A stretch of DNA of 64,000 nt from Gerris lacustris (lineage: Eukaryota > Arthropoda > Insecta > Hemiptera > Gerridae): positions 30,775,505 through 30,839,504 of the forward strand of contig OX578276.1 of the NCBI GenBank assembly GCA_951217055.1, in the 5' to 3' direction. Each line of letters begins with the position of its first letter. Within the stretch, counting starts at the first letter, position 1. This document shows, piece by piece, positions 52,971-64,000 of this stretch. The notes below the pieces were generated by a model. It was not told where the DNA came from. It searched no databases and was given only the letters and a program-made list of their open reading frames with translations. A program made the translations under genes and the position numbers.

Positions 52971-53520
52971 AGTCTTTCCATCAAAAGTAACTATGTCCAC
53001 TAGTGGTTCAAACCTGGCTTTATACACTGAAGTTACTTTTAGCTGGCTTCCAACCACTAGTGGTTATTAAGAAGATGTTTGTTTTACCAGCACTCAAGAT
53101 GCGGTGAAGATCATTAGTGGTAAAAAATAAATTTACTTTTGTTAAAGAGACATCTCCTCTATTCAAAATAAAGATAAACTTACTCATCTATACAATTAAT
53201 ATGGGTATAATTAATTGTAAAATTTTTATATTATTAAATTAGTGTGCTTACATATTATTATACCAAAGTTGTCCTTTGAATTTCAGACGTGAAAATGTTA
53301 ACATTTTTTAAAATTATTTAACCAAGTTAACACAACCAGTCTTTCAAGAAAAAAAAAATAAAAAATAGTTAAAATGATAATTAAAAAAATACTGCCTTTT
53401 AATGAAAAGTTAGAGCAGTAACTGAGAACTGAGAGTTATTATCATATTTCAATTTTATTATTCTTTATCACAGAATTACAATAGTTAATAGTATGTATTC
53501 AACTTTATTAATAAAATAAT
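52971..53520. other. AT-rich, with repeated ACCACTAGTGGT motifs
   Basis: CCACTAGTGGTT occurs at about 52999 and ACCACTAGTGGTTA at about 53052, each a short palindrome, with ATTAGTGGTA at 53114. They may be repeat remnants. No gene is visible. Confidence 0.35.
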
Positions 53521-54130
53521 TATATGAGGAGCCTAGTATCAAAGACGGACATTTGACATTTTTTCCGAATTTCTTCTTATAGATTTTTGGCTGCTGCATC
53601 AGATTCTGCTATCCATTTGCATCAAAAACGACCAGAAAAGGGGTCGTTAATAATATAAATGCAATAATATTTGTAGTTTTGTTTAAATACGGACAAGTCA
53701 ACACGCGTTTTGCTTCAAAAGTGGACATTACCGAAACAGCCAATCAGGAGGCTGCATTTTACTAACTCGTTCCTATGATGCACTGCGGGCTTTAGCATCT
53801 GAATACCTACTCCTACCATTTTGTCATACATGTTTAGAAAAATGATAACCCGAGGGGAAATCAAGAAATCAATTTTAGCTCAAAATTTTTTAACTCCATT
53901 TAGCAGCTAAAATATCCGAAGAAATTCACGTTTTCAGTACTTCTAACTAGTTTTGAGTCTATAGTCCATTTAGCAGCTAAAATATCAGAAGAAATTCACG
54001 TTTTCAGTACTTCTAACTAGTTTTGAATCATTGTTCTAGCACCTGTAGAATTTGAGCTACAGTTTTTCGGCTCTCCTGTAAAATTTTGAAATGTGCTCTT
54101 GTCCGTCTTTGATACTAAGCTCCTCATATT
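53521..54130. mobile_element. TIR element, GAGGAGCCTAGTATC family, copy 2
   Basis: It has the same termini as copy 1 (36627-37341) and the same orientation. It lacks a large central part and has a tandem duplication of TTTAGCAGCTAAAATATC-CGAAG with its neighbour (about 53900 and 53970). Confidence 0.8.
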
Positions 54131-54616
54131 TTTTTAAACTACATACATAAAAATAAAAAACATGCAGGAAACTGGGTAATCTGTAGACTCTTTGAGTTTA
54201 ACAATCTATTAGTATCTAATTACCTCAAACCACCTCTAAACGCCCCTAAGCATCTCTAACCACCAGACTGCATTTTAGCTTCTAATATATATCACCTCTA
54301 ACCATAAAAAAGAACTTCTAACCAATAGAGAATGCAGATTAGCCAAAAATGATCATAATTATAATTATTAGAAATTGGTTTTACTGGCCGATATTTTGTG
54401 GTAATCAAACATATGTGATAATTTATTCACACATTAATAAAAATTGATTTTAATTTGTGGTTAAACTTAATTAAATATTATTGTAGATTAAATTATATTC
54501 AAGTGTGAATTAATTATTATTAAATCCAAATTTAAAATCCTTGTGTGCTTTTGAGATTAATGTTTTAATCTAGCATTTAAAATTCACTAGAAGTTTTATT
54601 AACACAATAAAAAATC
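54131..54616. other. AT-rich interval, no gene seen
   Basis: Short CACCTCTAACCA-type repeats occur near 54230-54310. Nothing else is supported. Confidence 0.4.
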
Positions 54617-55620
54617 ATTTAGATTGACGAACATTCACATAACAATATCAGGAAAATATTATGAACTTATAGTCCAGTCAAATGGTGCACAAAAAGAGCT
54701 CAAAGGGGGAAGTTCTGGTGTAATTGTTTTTAGTGGTTTATTTTATGTTTTATGGGGTGCTGAACACAAATCTGAAGTTGTCCAACAAAATTCCCCCCCC
54801 CCCCCCCCGCAAATATGAGAAATCATTAAAAATCCACTAAAAATAATATTTGTTAGTGGTTTTAAGCTTATAACTTGCTAAGCAATCTATTCACGCAAAA
54901 TGTGGTCCAGTAGTAAAATAAAAAAGAGAAATAACCTTCAATTTATGTCTATAACATTTTTTTTTTTTATGTTGTATGGTTTACACACAAATGGGAGTTG
55001 AAATATCGGGAAAATCGATAATTTTTGAAAAAAGACCAGTCATGCACCATGACTTAATGAGCGAATTTTCAAAGAAATTTGTGAATTATTGGCTTATGAT
55101 AATATACAAAAATTTTGGTTTAGAATTTGGATGGGTGAAGAAAAAAATTTGGTTCACAGGGGTACGGGGTACAAAAGTCAAAATAGTATATACCCTAGTA
55201 TATACCCTTCAAGATGCATGTCGTTAGAAAGCTCTTTAAGAGTACAGTAATTGTTGTTATGTACACTTTTATCATATTTTCATATTAGAGGGGGGTAAAT
55301 GGAAAAACACATAAATAGCATAAAAACATGTTAGACATAAATAACACAATAGACATAAATTGAAGGTTATTTTTTCCATTTTGCGTGAATTGATTGCTTT
55401 GCAAGTTATAAGCTGAAAACCACTAAAAAATATTATTTTTACTGGTTTTTTTGATGATTTCTCATATTTGCGGGGGGAAATTTTGTTGGAAAACTTCAGA
55501 TTCATGTTCAGCACCACAAAAAACATAAAATAAACCATTAAAAACAATTACACCAGAACTTTCCACTTCTAAATACCATTTGACTGGAGTATTAAAATAT
55601 TTTGTAAATTTATTTAAAAA
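54617..55620. mobile_element. Complete foldback copy of repeat R
   Basis: The arms 54645-54960 and 55350-55600 are inverted repeats of roughly 250 bp. Landmarks are TTCTGGTGTAATTGTTTTTA, GGTTTATTTTATGTTTT, GCTGAACA, CCGCAAATATGAGAAATCAT and AGTGGTTTTAAGCTTATAAC with their complements. The centre holds the R sequence shared with 22165 and 38620. A poly-C run interrupts the left arm at 54791-54808. Paired short frames on opposite strands are mirror artefacts of the arms. Confidence 0.8.
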
Positions 55621-56150
55621 GAAAAAAAATATATATATATATATTAGTTGAGAATAGTAAGGATTAGTCAAAAGTAAAAATCAACGTTTTGGATTTATGA
55701 TCTTGTAGAATAATATACCGATATTTCCTTGAAGATTGAAGTATTGAAGAAGGAAACGTAGGCAAATCCTTACTTATAAGTCGAGCTCTCTTCCATACCT
55801 ACTATGTCGAGTGAAGAGATGCTTTCAGACAAGTCTGTCTTGGAATCAGGGAGTTGTCAATCTAGAAATTGTTTACATTTTCAATCCATGTTAAGGTAAC
55901 TCCTTCCTCGATGTTGTCTTCCTTCACATCTCGCCTTGTAGACTCTCTTTGGCATTCTTTCATCATCCATTCATTGAAAATCCCTGGGTTTATGATTTAA
56001 AACATTGTTCTACAATAATTATTTACATTCCTTAAATATTGCCGTTATCTTCTCACTCATACATACATTTACATACTCGTAATTCATTTTTAATAGTAAT
56101 ATCAATTGACATTTTTTTATCCGCTACTTCTCTATAATTTTAATTTTATT
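55621..56150. other. No gene seen
   Basis: A short TA run, then AT-rich sequence without supported features. Confidence 0.4.
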
Positions 56151-56400
56151 TATTATTATTATCTACTTATTTATTTCTATAATTAATCAGGTTGGAAATA
56201 CACTTGTGATTAGACGAGCATCATACTCTTCCATTCTCTGCGTTCCTGAGCAACCCTAAACCATGTCGACTCTCCACAGACTAATCTCTTATCATGGTCC
56301 CATCTTGTTGGAGGTCTGCCTTAAATTCTAGGCACCATTCCAGCAGTGCTATAATCCACCTTTCATCCTCAACTCTTGTGACGGAAATCTTTAAAGATTT
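56150..56400 (-). pseudogene. RTE-like LINE, 3' end fragment
   Basis: The minus strand reads GRPPTRWDHD then STWFRVAQERREWKSMM before a stop, the well-known C-terminal signature of RTE-type LINE proteins (GRPP-x-RW-x-D and W-x-R-x-A-Q-x-R-x-x-W). An AATAAT/AAAT-rich tail lies at about 56145-56170. A stop precedes GRPPTRW, and the copy is 5'-truncated and dead. Confidence 0.7.
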
Positions 56401-57586
56401 CTTCCAACAGCCTTATCTCAATTCCTAGCCTAATGCTTGTGTTCCTGATTTGGTAATCCAGTAAATCCAAAACTTCTATTTTTACTTTTGAATAATCTTT
56501 GCTATTCTAAATTTTTATTTAATTCACCACACGGTAAAACAAAAAAAAATAAAAATAAATAATTAAAAAAATAATGCTAAATTTTATTTAAAGTGTATAA
56601 AATGTATCGTCTACAGTATACATTTTCTCTATTTTTTTTTTAATTCTTAAAAACTAAAGATTTTATCTTGAAGCATAACTGATACATTGGATGTTTTTAA
56701 AGCAATTTTTAGTTTACGAGTATATAATTGTAGCATAAAAGCATATTTATAAAGTAAATATTTCATGTTAGTTTTTGAAGGTTTTTATTAGCATTATACT
56801 TCTCTAAACATAAATAACTAAATTAGATGTTACTATTTTAATGACCCTTAAGAGTCTAGGAAGTATTAACAGTTATACTTAAAAACAGAAAATGTTTAAA
56901 ATATGAGTCAGGCTTATTAATAATAATTATTGTCTTGGTTTTTTTTTCTCTAATTTAAACAGTGGTATGAAGTTTAGTTTTTGCAAAAAAAAGCACTGTG
57001 ATCATTCGAAAGACAAAAAAAAAATGTTGTCGTCTCTAATTCAAAAATTCCTAGATTGAAATCTGTTTCAGGCCATCCGTTTTTGTGTCTGTTTGTGGTT
57101 CTAGCTTTTTTTTTTTAGAAGCAACCCAATATAATAAGAAAAATAAAATGTTTTAATAGAGATCTGAATCCCCTCTCTTTTCTTTTGGACCCAAATATTT
57201 GATAATTAAACCTACGATGATGCTTATAAATTAATAATAGACTTACAAATCATTAATAAATCAACCAAGATATGTTAATTTAGTAGGATTAACTTCGTTA
57301 AGTCAGTTCTTTGCAATTAGAAATATGGAATTTAACAGTTTTAATCTTAAACCTGAACAAAGTTGTAGATCTTACAAAATTAGTACCTGTTTGTGCAATC
57401 AGTTTTTCGATAGGACAAACCGTTAATTTTAAAAATAATTCAACACAGCTACGAACGTTTTTCTTATCTTAAGGGGGGAAGACGGGGGAAAAGTGAACTT
57501 TTGGCAATTTTTGGGGTTCACCTTGCGCACATTGCGCGTCGAATGGCAAAAACCCCTACTCTCTAGCTATAGCGGAAGGGAATATA
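56401..57586. other. AT-rich interval, no gene seen
   Basis: No coding, RNA or repeat boundary could be supported. Confidence 0.5.
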
Positions 57587-57626
57587 TACAAATTATCAAT
57601 GGATATCTATCCATTGATAATTTGTA
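57587..57626. repeat. Perfect 19-bp inverted repeat, 2-bp spacer
   Basis: TACAAATTATCAATGGATA (57587-57605), TC, and its exact complement (57608-57626). It could extrude as a cruciform. The flanks are not repeated. Confidence 0.85.
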
Positions 57627-57921
57627 CATATTCAATGTCATAGAATAGTTATGATTAATCTAAAGAAGACGGATTTCTAAAATAAACAACTTTAAAATGT
57701 ACATTGATCACGTAATTATACAATAAAATTTTGTAACTATTGATGGTCATAATAAATATTATTACATGGACATTTTCTGTTCTCTCAATTGTTATTAATT
57801 ATATTTTGGGAGCAGACATTTTTCCCATAATTAGATCAACCAACTAGCAAGAGCCTACGTGGAGCCAAACTATTTCAGGACAAACAATAAATTGTATTGA
57901 AGTGAACCTGATGATGTCAGA

Positions 57922-58070
57922 AGTACCTGCTCCCAATCTATTAATGATGTGAGAAAGTACCTGCTCCCAATCCATTAATGATGGGAAAAGTACCTGCTCC
58001 CAATCTATTAATGATGTGAGAAAGTACCTGCTCACAATCTATTAATGATGGGAAAAGTACCTGCTCCAAA
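57922..58070 (+). repeat. Minisatellite, 33/34-bp unit, about 4.5 copies
   Basis: AGTACCTGCTCCCAATCTAT units begin at 57922, 57956, 57989, 58023 and 58056. Units ending GTGAGAA and GGGAAA alternate, so the higher-order period is 67 bp. Confidence 0.9.
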
Positions 58071-59490
58071 GCAATACAATAATGAGAAAAAATGATTACA
58101 TTAAAAATTATTATTAATGTCTAAATAAAATATTTATTAACGCACATTAAATTATGAAGTCTAGAATTTAAGAATTATTTTTGATTTTGGACCTCCTTAA
58201 ATATTATATCCCACATGCAAGGGGTCCATAAACCCAAGCTCAAGAATAAAACCTTTAATGGTAGATCATAAACAATATCTTAAAAACTAAATCCATGGTA
58301 ACAAATTAGGATCAAGTAAATATTTCGATGGAAGGCCTAAAGAAAGGTGTATGTAAATTATTAAAAAAATAATAATTGATCAAACAAACTCAATCAAAAT
58401 TTTCTCATATACATAGTGATACTGAATTTAAATCTTACAACACAAAATTTAATTAATTCATTGTGAAACATACATATAAAGTGTTTGTTTACATTTTGTT
58501 TTGATTTTGATCAATATCTCGGAAACTACATTTTTCCATGAAAAACTACCTATATGGTTACATTTGTAATTAAATTATGTTTGTATTAAATGTATTTGAA
58601 TAAGTAAAATTGAATATAAAGCAAATTTGCAGCTTTTAATTTTTACTTTTACAGTTTCTTGTTAAGGAAACTAATTTTTTTAAGGTATTTAAAATAGTCC
58701 CATTTAAGATGAAATTGATATAAGTCAAAGTCTTTTAAAAATAAGTCTTTCAGATAGCAGCAATAAGTCTTAGCAATAAATTGTTTTGTTATTTTAAAAG
58801 GAATGATAAAAATCGTACTTTGATTAATTATAATTTAAGATTGATAGTTTAAATTATATAAATAAAAGTTTAAAATAACTTTTAGGGCCGTGAATCTAGA
58901 ATAACTTTACAGCTGGAACGAGTAGCTACTATGTGGAAGTCAAGCTACTCAAAATTTAAGCCTCAAAGAATTCATTATATTGGAATGGTTTTTGCTTTAG
59001 AATTTAGCTCAAGTTCAGATTGATAAAAATAGACTCTTTGAAACATACTAGGCAAGTACAGTAGTTTTGCACCATTTTTGCACTGAACACTACAAGTCAA
59101 ATTTAAAACCAAATAGATGGTTGTGTAAGGTTTTACAGCCTCTACATAATTCTTATAAGGGCAATCAATTACTAATGTTTTTGTTTTTTTTCAAGTTTTC
59201 TACAAAATGGGTGTGTTTACAGCACTTTTAAAGGGAAGTATATTGTGGATTTTTATTATAAAATGTGGAAGACACGTAGCTCAAAATTTATCCTTTTAGG
59301 CGAGTTTCACACTAAAAAGGCAGGAGATAAGATCTTCCCCACTGAGTCACTAAGATCTTCTGGAGGCTGAGTCCGTGTCTCTTTGGTGTATAAACAATAT
59401 ATTTTTTTTATTTTTTATTACAATGTAATGGATCGGTTCATTGAAGATACACATATCTCCTGCCTCTTGTCTTAAGTCAGTATTTTTTCC

Positions 59491-59553
<63 letters not shown>

Positions 59554-59802
59554 ATGTACTTTATAAATTCCTAGCTGGTTCGAAAAACTATCTGAGAGTC
59601 AAAATTATCAAAGTTTCTTTTTATATTTAATTTGTTTTCTTAAGTTGAATGATTTCTTCCAATAATTAATTAAATTAAATTTTATCTTCAATAAATTATA
59701 TTTTCTAAACAAAAGCGTTAAAAATTTATTTAAAGAAATTTATAAACTTAGCTTAGATTAGACAACTCCTATGCATCTTTCGGTACTTATTTACTTAAGC
59801 AC
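58071..59802. other. Gene-free interval with a poly-T tract
   Basis: A T run of over 50 bases lies at 59493-59546. Otherwise AT-rich unique-looking sequence. It lies upstream of the plus-strand gene starting at 60469. Confidence 0.5.
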
Positions 59803-60030
59803 CCCCCCCCCCCCCCCCCCCCCCCCTATATCCCTTTGTCTTAATATTTATTATTTAGACAAAGGAACATTTAAAGAGAAGTATATATTCCTTAGTTAAA
59901 ATTACTTTTAAGACAAAGGGATATTTAATCCAATGTACCTGGGAACAAGAAATGTCACATTTGTTTATGTAATTGTGATAATATCCCTTTGTCTAATTAA
60001 CCATTAAGACAAAGGAATATTAAATATACG
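59803..60030. repeat. Poly-C tract and CCCTTTGTCTTAA hairpin cluster
   Basis: After a C run (59803-59826) the 12-mer ATCCCTTTGTCT or its complement AGACAAAGG(G/A)AT occurs four to five times (about 59830, 59863, 59911, 59986, 60010), forming two nested hairpins. It looks like two MITE copies head to head or one element with internal duplication. A related fragment is near 38190. Confidence 0.65.
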
Positions 60031-60468
60031 CTAAAAAAAAAACTGTAGAATTCATTGTCCTTCAGTTTTCTGTATAAGATTTAGTCTTACACATGATAAA
60101 ACTCAATCTTAAAATAGCGTAATAAGACTGGCCCAGGAGTCTCAATGTCTTGGGGAGACAAACACACAAACCTTTAAGACTTTTATCAGGCAGACTATTG
60201 TTTAGGACCAAGGGGGTGCTGAAGTAAAAAAGTGTCCATCTTTAGTTATTTTCCAAAGGTATTAGTTATTGTTTATTATTATGCTTACTCCATTTTTAAT
60301 TTGTTACAAAATTCATTTTTCCTTTCTACATTGTTATGATAAAAAAAAAAAAAAGTTAAAATGAATTGAACCAAGAGTAAATGACAAAAGCAGTCAGATA
60401 CCCTGAAAAAATTAAATAAATAAATATACATTTATTTTATAATTTTGTTCTATCATCGCTATTTGAAC

Positions 60469-60522
60469 ATGGCTGGTCGAACTGATATACCCAATACTGA
60501 TCATCATCTAAAAGAACAAAAA
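60469..60522 (+). CDS. First coding exon of an unidentified gene
   Basis: ATG in an excellent context (AACATGG), 18 codons beginning MAGRTDIPNTDHHLKEQK, then a consensus donor GTGAGT at 60523. The polar, charged leader and phase-0 junction join cleanly to the exon at 61060. I cannot name the protein. Chance alone could give a short exon like this, but start context, donor and matching acceptor together make it believable. The gene would run off the right side of the window or be broken by the element at 61117. Confidence 0.5.
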
Positions 60523-61059
60523 GTGAGTTATAATATTATTTTAAAAATAATACATTTTTAAAGATTCATTTTTTTAAAAAAACACTTTAGACACTTCTAA
60601 AGACAACCAATGAAGCAGACATTAACACTAGACTGATAAAAACAAAATTATACGAACCCTGAAAATTTAAACGTACAAATTCAAATTTTCCCATAAATTT
60701 CATCTAAAATATGTATATATAAATTTTTTTTTTTTTAATACATATAAATTCGAATTGTTGGTAATAATTAAAAATATTATTTTAAGTTCATTACAGTTTT
60801 GATCATAATAATTTACAATGGCTGTTTTACCCAAATTGGGCATCTTCAGGTCTTAAATATATATATTTTTTAAAATTTATTATCCTTTTTATGACCAAAA
60901 AGAAAGCAATTAAAACTAAATGGGATTATCTAAAATTAAATATATATTATTATATTTTTAAAAACTAGTTTATATTTTATAATAATTAAAAAAACGAATG
61001 CCTCTTTATAAAATGAAAGCACATGACTCCTCAATAGGTTTTTTCTTTACTTTTTACAG

Positions 61060-61122
61060 CCAATTATGACTGAGAGGCCAAAAGCTGGCTTCAAATTAAT
61101 AGTATATTATGTTACTAGGCTG
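61060..61122 (+). CDS. Second coding exon of the same gene, interrupted
   Basis: The acceptor TTTCTTTACTTTTTACAG ends at 61059. The frame continues in phase 0: PIMTERPKAGFKLIVYYV, which looks like a cytosolic tail entering a first hydrophobic segment. After about 18 codons the sequence becomes a hairpin element (TAGGCTGTGAAGTG, from about 61116) and a TGA follows at 61123. Either the exon is disrupted, or its true 3' end differs. No GT donor is seen before the element. Confidence 0.4.
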
Positions 61123-61615
61123 TGAAGTGAGTTTTTTCTTTACCGTGGCAATTACATTTACTGTCGAGCGAAGCGAGACAGTAAATATTGCCAAGGTAAA
61201 GAAAAAACACTTCACAGTCGCATAGCATATGCTATTTTTTCCGAGGTAGCAGACAATGAAAAAACATTAAATATTAATCACTAATCAATATTTAATAATA
61301 ACAAATATTAGTACATACTTAAGACTTAAAAAAAGAAACCTTAAAAAGAGGTTACACTATAAGAAAAGATAAATAAAACGCATTGACATCTAGCGGATTT
61401 TAATCGTACTAGAAGCATTTCTACAAAGACTGCAGTGGTACTAACGGAAGTTTTGACAACTACCCGCCGGAAAATAAAAAATCTTTTAGTTCCTAGGACG
61501 TAAAAGATTTTTTCTTTACAGCTAGGAGTAATGAAAAGATTTTTAAGTCCACGTAATGAAAAAATGGATGTTAGCTATGTTTTTTTAGGCTCTAAAGTTA
61601 CTATTTCACAGCCTA
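61116..61615. mobile_element. Foldback element with GCTGTGAAGTG arms
   Basis: A strong hairpin at 61121-61216: TGTGAAGTG...TTTTTTCTTTACC...GGCAATTACATTTACTGTC and its complement around GAGCGAAGC. The far right end TTTCACAGCCTA (61604-61615) is inverted to the left end TAGGCTGTGAA, giving about 500 bp in all. No coding sequence. Confidence 0.65.
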
Positions 61616-61842
61616 CCTCGGAAAAAGTTTATTTATTGGAGAGGGATTCCTTCTTATTATTCTATTGACATCAACTCTATTTGCTATCATACTTAAAACT
61701 TATTATTAGGCACTACTAATTAATAATTACATTAACAGATTGATGTTTTGTAAATAATTCTATTTTTTAAAAATATTTTATTCTCTATGGACAGATATGA
61801 TTTTCTAAGTCGGATATGATTAATTTTTTTATAGTATTTGGT
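61616..61842. other. No gene seen
   Basis: AT-rich. A continuation of the exon at 61060 was looked for here and not found with confidence. Confidence 0.4.
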
Positions 61843-62400
61843 TTTGCTTCCGAGCTTACCGAAGGTAACGGAAGCATTGTGTTCACTTTTGAGAACGAAA
61901 AACTTTTATGCCTCCGATTTTAAAAATTCCAAGACAGAAATCCGTTTTAGACATCAGGGGACATTTTTGGTCTCGTGTCTGTCTGTCTGTCGGTCTGTGT
62001 GTCCGCGAATTATGAAACGTGCGACGATAACTTGAGTAAATGTCGACCGATTTTGATGAAATTTGGTATACATGTTCGTTTTGCCAATGCCCAGGACGAG
62101 TTCGTTGGACAACGTTATCTGCCCCAAGCGTTAACGAGCAACGCTCGCGTAAACGTGAACTTCAAATTTAAAATTGGAATTTTAGGTCGGGAAAAAAATC
62201 TATCTTCATCTATTCAATGAGACAACCATTTTTTTTCAAATAAACTTTTTAGTAAAACCAACAGCGACACCGCTATGAAGTGTTAAAGATCGCTAAAACT
62301 ATTAATAGTTTTTACACAATTAACAATATAACAATAATTTTAATGTTAATATAATAATAAAGTACATGATAGGATGCGAGGAAGCTATGTGCCACACTAA
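61843..62400 (+). mobile_element. GCTTCCGAGCTTACC family element, single end
   Basis: It begins TTTTGCTTCCGAGCTTACCG, matching both ends of 7457-8635, then AATTCCAAGACAGAAATCCG and a (GTCTGTCT)n run. Near 62363 CATGATAGGATGCGAGGAAGC matches, inverted, a motif near 8065. The second terminal arm is missing. Confidence 0.65.
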
Positions 62401-62837
62401 TTGGCAGTCTATTTTTTTGTTACATTAATTCTAAGTTGAATTTAATTAAATAATAACTTAAAAATGGTTTTATTAGATAATTATTATTTAGGAAAGTAAG
62501 TTACAGTTTCATAGCTAAAATAATGCACTTTAAAGACAAGACGATATGGAATAGGCTATTTAATCAATAGATAATATAAGTCATTAATTTTTTAAACTTA
62601 ACATCTTTCATTGAAGAATTTTTAATAGTGGCTTTGAATTGAGTTCTCATTCGGATGATAAAAATTTCATGACAGTTTTTTAAAAGTATTCTGAAAAGTA
62701 CTAACATAAAATTATTGTTAAAGATTTGTTACATCAAAATTTTAGGTATTTTTATTGATATTTGAAGCAAGCGAAGTGAGCATTTTAAAATCAAAAATGT
62801 TTTCAACTAACTATACTATGTGTTCATCAAAATGAGC

Positions 62838-63085
62838 GCTAGATTCCATGCACTTCATTAATGAGTACCAATTTACCACTCATCAGTTCTGGAACAAATT
62901 TCTGATGATAACACTGAAGTATGGCTTTAATTCATTAATTCTAGTCTTAAAAAGGTCAATGTGGTAGATTGACAACCTTCATAACAGCTAAATTTGGCTA
63001 AATTCCATGCACTTCATTAATGAGAACCAATTTACCACTCATCATGAGTTCTGGAACGAATTTCTGATGATAACACTTAAGTAAT
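62838..63085 (+). repeat. Direct repeat of about 85 bp, 162 bp apart
   Basis: ATTCCATGCACTTCATTAAT, ACCAATTTACCACTCATCA and TTTCTGATGATAACACT recur in the same order at 62838-62925 and 63000-63085. Confidence 0.85.
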
Positions 63086-64000
63086 GTAAATTAGTAGTAA
63101 TGTAAATTGTGTAGTATATAACTTCACTCGCTTCATGTTTAGACCACATTATTGTCTCTAACAATGAAAAATAAATTCATCACCACTCCTTACAACTTCT
63201 CGCCATTCATTTAAACATCCTAAAAAAAGGCCTCACATTTAACTTTATAGGAATATAATTTTAAGCAAACTATTCCCTAATGAGCAAATTTATAACATTT
63301 TCAATATAACCAGAGATAAATCTATCACAAAGCATTAACTTTTACTTAACAAAATTTACTTTTTAAATATATTTTGATATTATTTATTACATTTTTTTTT
63401 TTTAAATGGCATTTAATTTATTATAATAATGTAGGTATATACAATATGAAAAAAATCTAATATTACAGTAAGGCACTTTTATTTATTTATTTTATTTTTA
63501 TATTTGATTAATTACAAACAAATTATTTACAGTTGATTAAAACAATTTTTTTCTTTCTTTGTGTGAGTAAAGAACACAACAATTATGTACTTTGTGTTTT
63601 TTTTTTAATATTTAAAAAATACAATTATAGAATTATCTTATGCATAGTTTTTTTAAAATTAAAAATATAAGACAATTGTACCCTCATCTTTTCTTATATA
63701 ATTATTTATTTAATTTAATATTTTCAAAATAATTAAGTAAACATAAAATAAAAAAATCTAATTCACTTAGGTACTACAGTTGTTTATGGCCAATAATATA
63801 TAGGATATTCAAGAACGTTTCGTTTCTGAATTTTTTATCTATTTGGTTAATCACTATAAAAATATACTACTTAAATCGAATAGATAATATAAAAAGTTCA
63901 CAGATATGATAGTGGTTTCTTTTTCTCAAATTTAAAAACAAAAATAATACATGAATGTTGTAAAAGCTCAAACTGATTTGAAAAATATAAAAAAAAAAAA
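63086..64000. other. AT-rich right edge, no gene seen
   Basis: No coding or repeat feature could be supported. If the gene beginning at 60469 is real this would be intron. Confidence 0.4.

Noticed and set aside
54624..55671. Similar short frames on both strands
   Set aside because: They are mirror images within the inverted arms of repeat R, not paralogous genes.

Overview
This is an AT-rich, repeat-dense piece of an animal nuclear genome, most likely an arthropod and probably an insect. The reasons are GT-AG introns, TATA plus TCAGTT-type initiators, a Merlin transposon, Ty3/gypsy, LINE, SINE and hAT copies, many foldback elements, and almost no host coding sequence. A hemipteran is a guess only. 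No prokaryotic-style operons, rRNA arrays or CRISPR are present.

Layout. 0-13.4 kb: a mosaic of short non-autonomous inverted-repeat elements, a tRNA-derived SINE with a 13-bp target duplication (8948-9424), and a foldback whose arms each hold a hammerhead-ribozyme-like core (9641-10335). 13.46-16.36 kb: an apparently intact Merlin DNA transposon with a five-exon, 310-residue transposase, inserted in a dispersed repeat whose empty-site copy lies inverted at 28.5-29.1 kb. 17.08-21.08 kb: a Ty3/gypsy element with identical 202-bp LTRs and a 4-bp target duplication, which lacks the Gag zinc knuckle and most of the protease. 23.0-28.0 kb: a jockey/CR1-like LINE with PHD-finger ORF1 and EN-RT ORF2, nested in a foldback element. 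30-39 kb: foldback elements, a decayed hAT transposon (34.6-36.3 kb) and a likely microprotein gene (31.54-31.72 kb). 39-52 kb: a tandem family of small secreted cysteine-rich peptide genes on the minus strand (copies A, B, C), broken up by a gypsy remnant, a full LINE with a 16-bp target duplication, a 5S-rRNA-like SINE and another transposon end. 52-60 kb: repeats and LINE debris. 60.47-61.12 kb: the probable first two coding exons of an unidentified plus-strand gene.

The best candidate for something undescribed is the 40.7-51.6 kb peptide family. Each copy has a TATA box, an initiator 33 nt downstream, a 31-nt leader and a signal-peptide exon beginning MKF(S/T)SFF with a phase-0 donor. In copies B and C a second exon completes an inhibitor-cystine-knot-like cysteine pattern. 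All copies look damaged or incomplete here: A has no visible exon 2, B's exon 2 runs into a transposon terminus, and C has both a SINE in exon 1 and a stop in exon 2. A functional sibling may lie outside the window. Second in interest are the intact Merlin element, with a 75-bp array of hairpins that copy its own terminus, and the 43-47.8 kb LINE, whose ORF1 and ORF2 share one frame separated by a single TGA.
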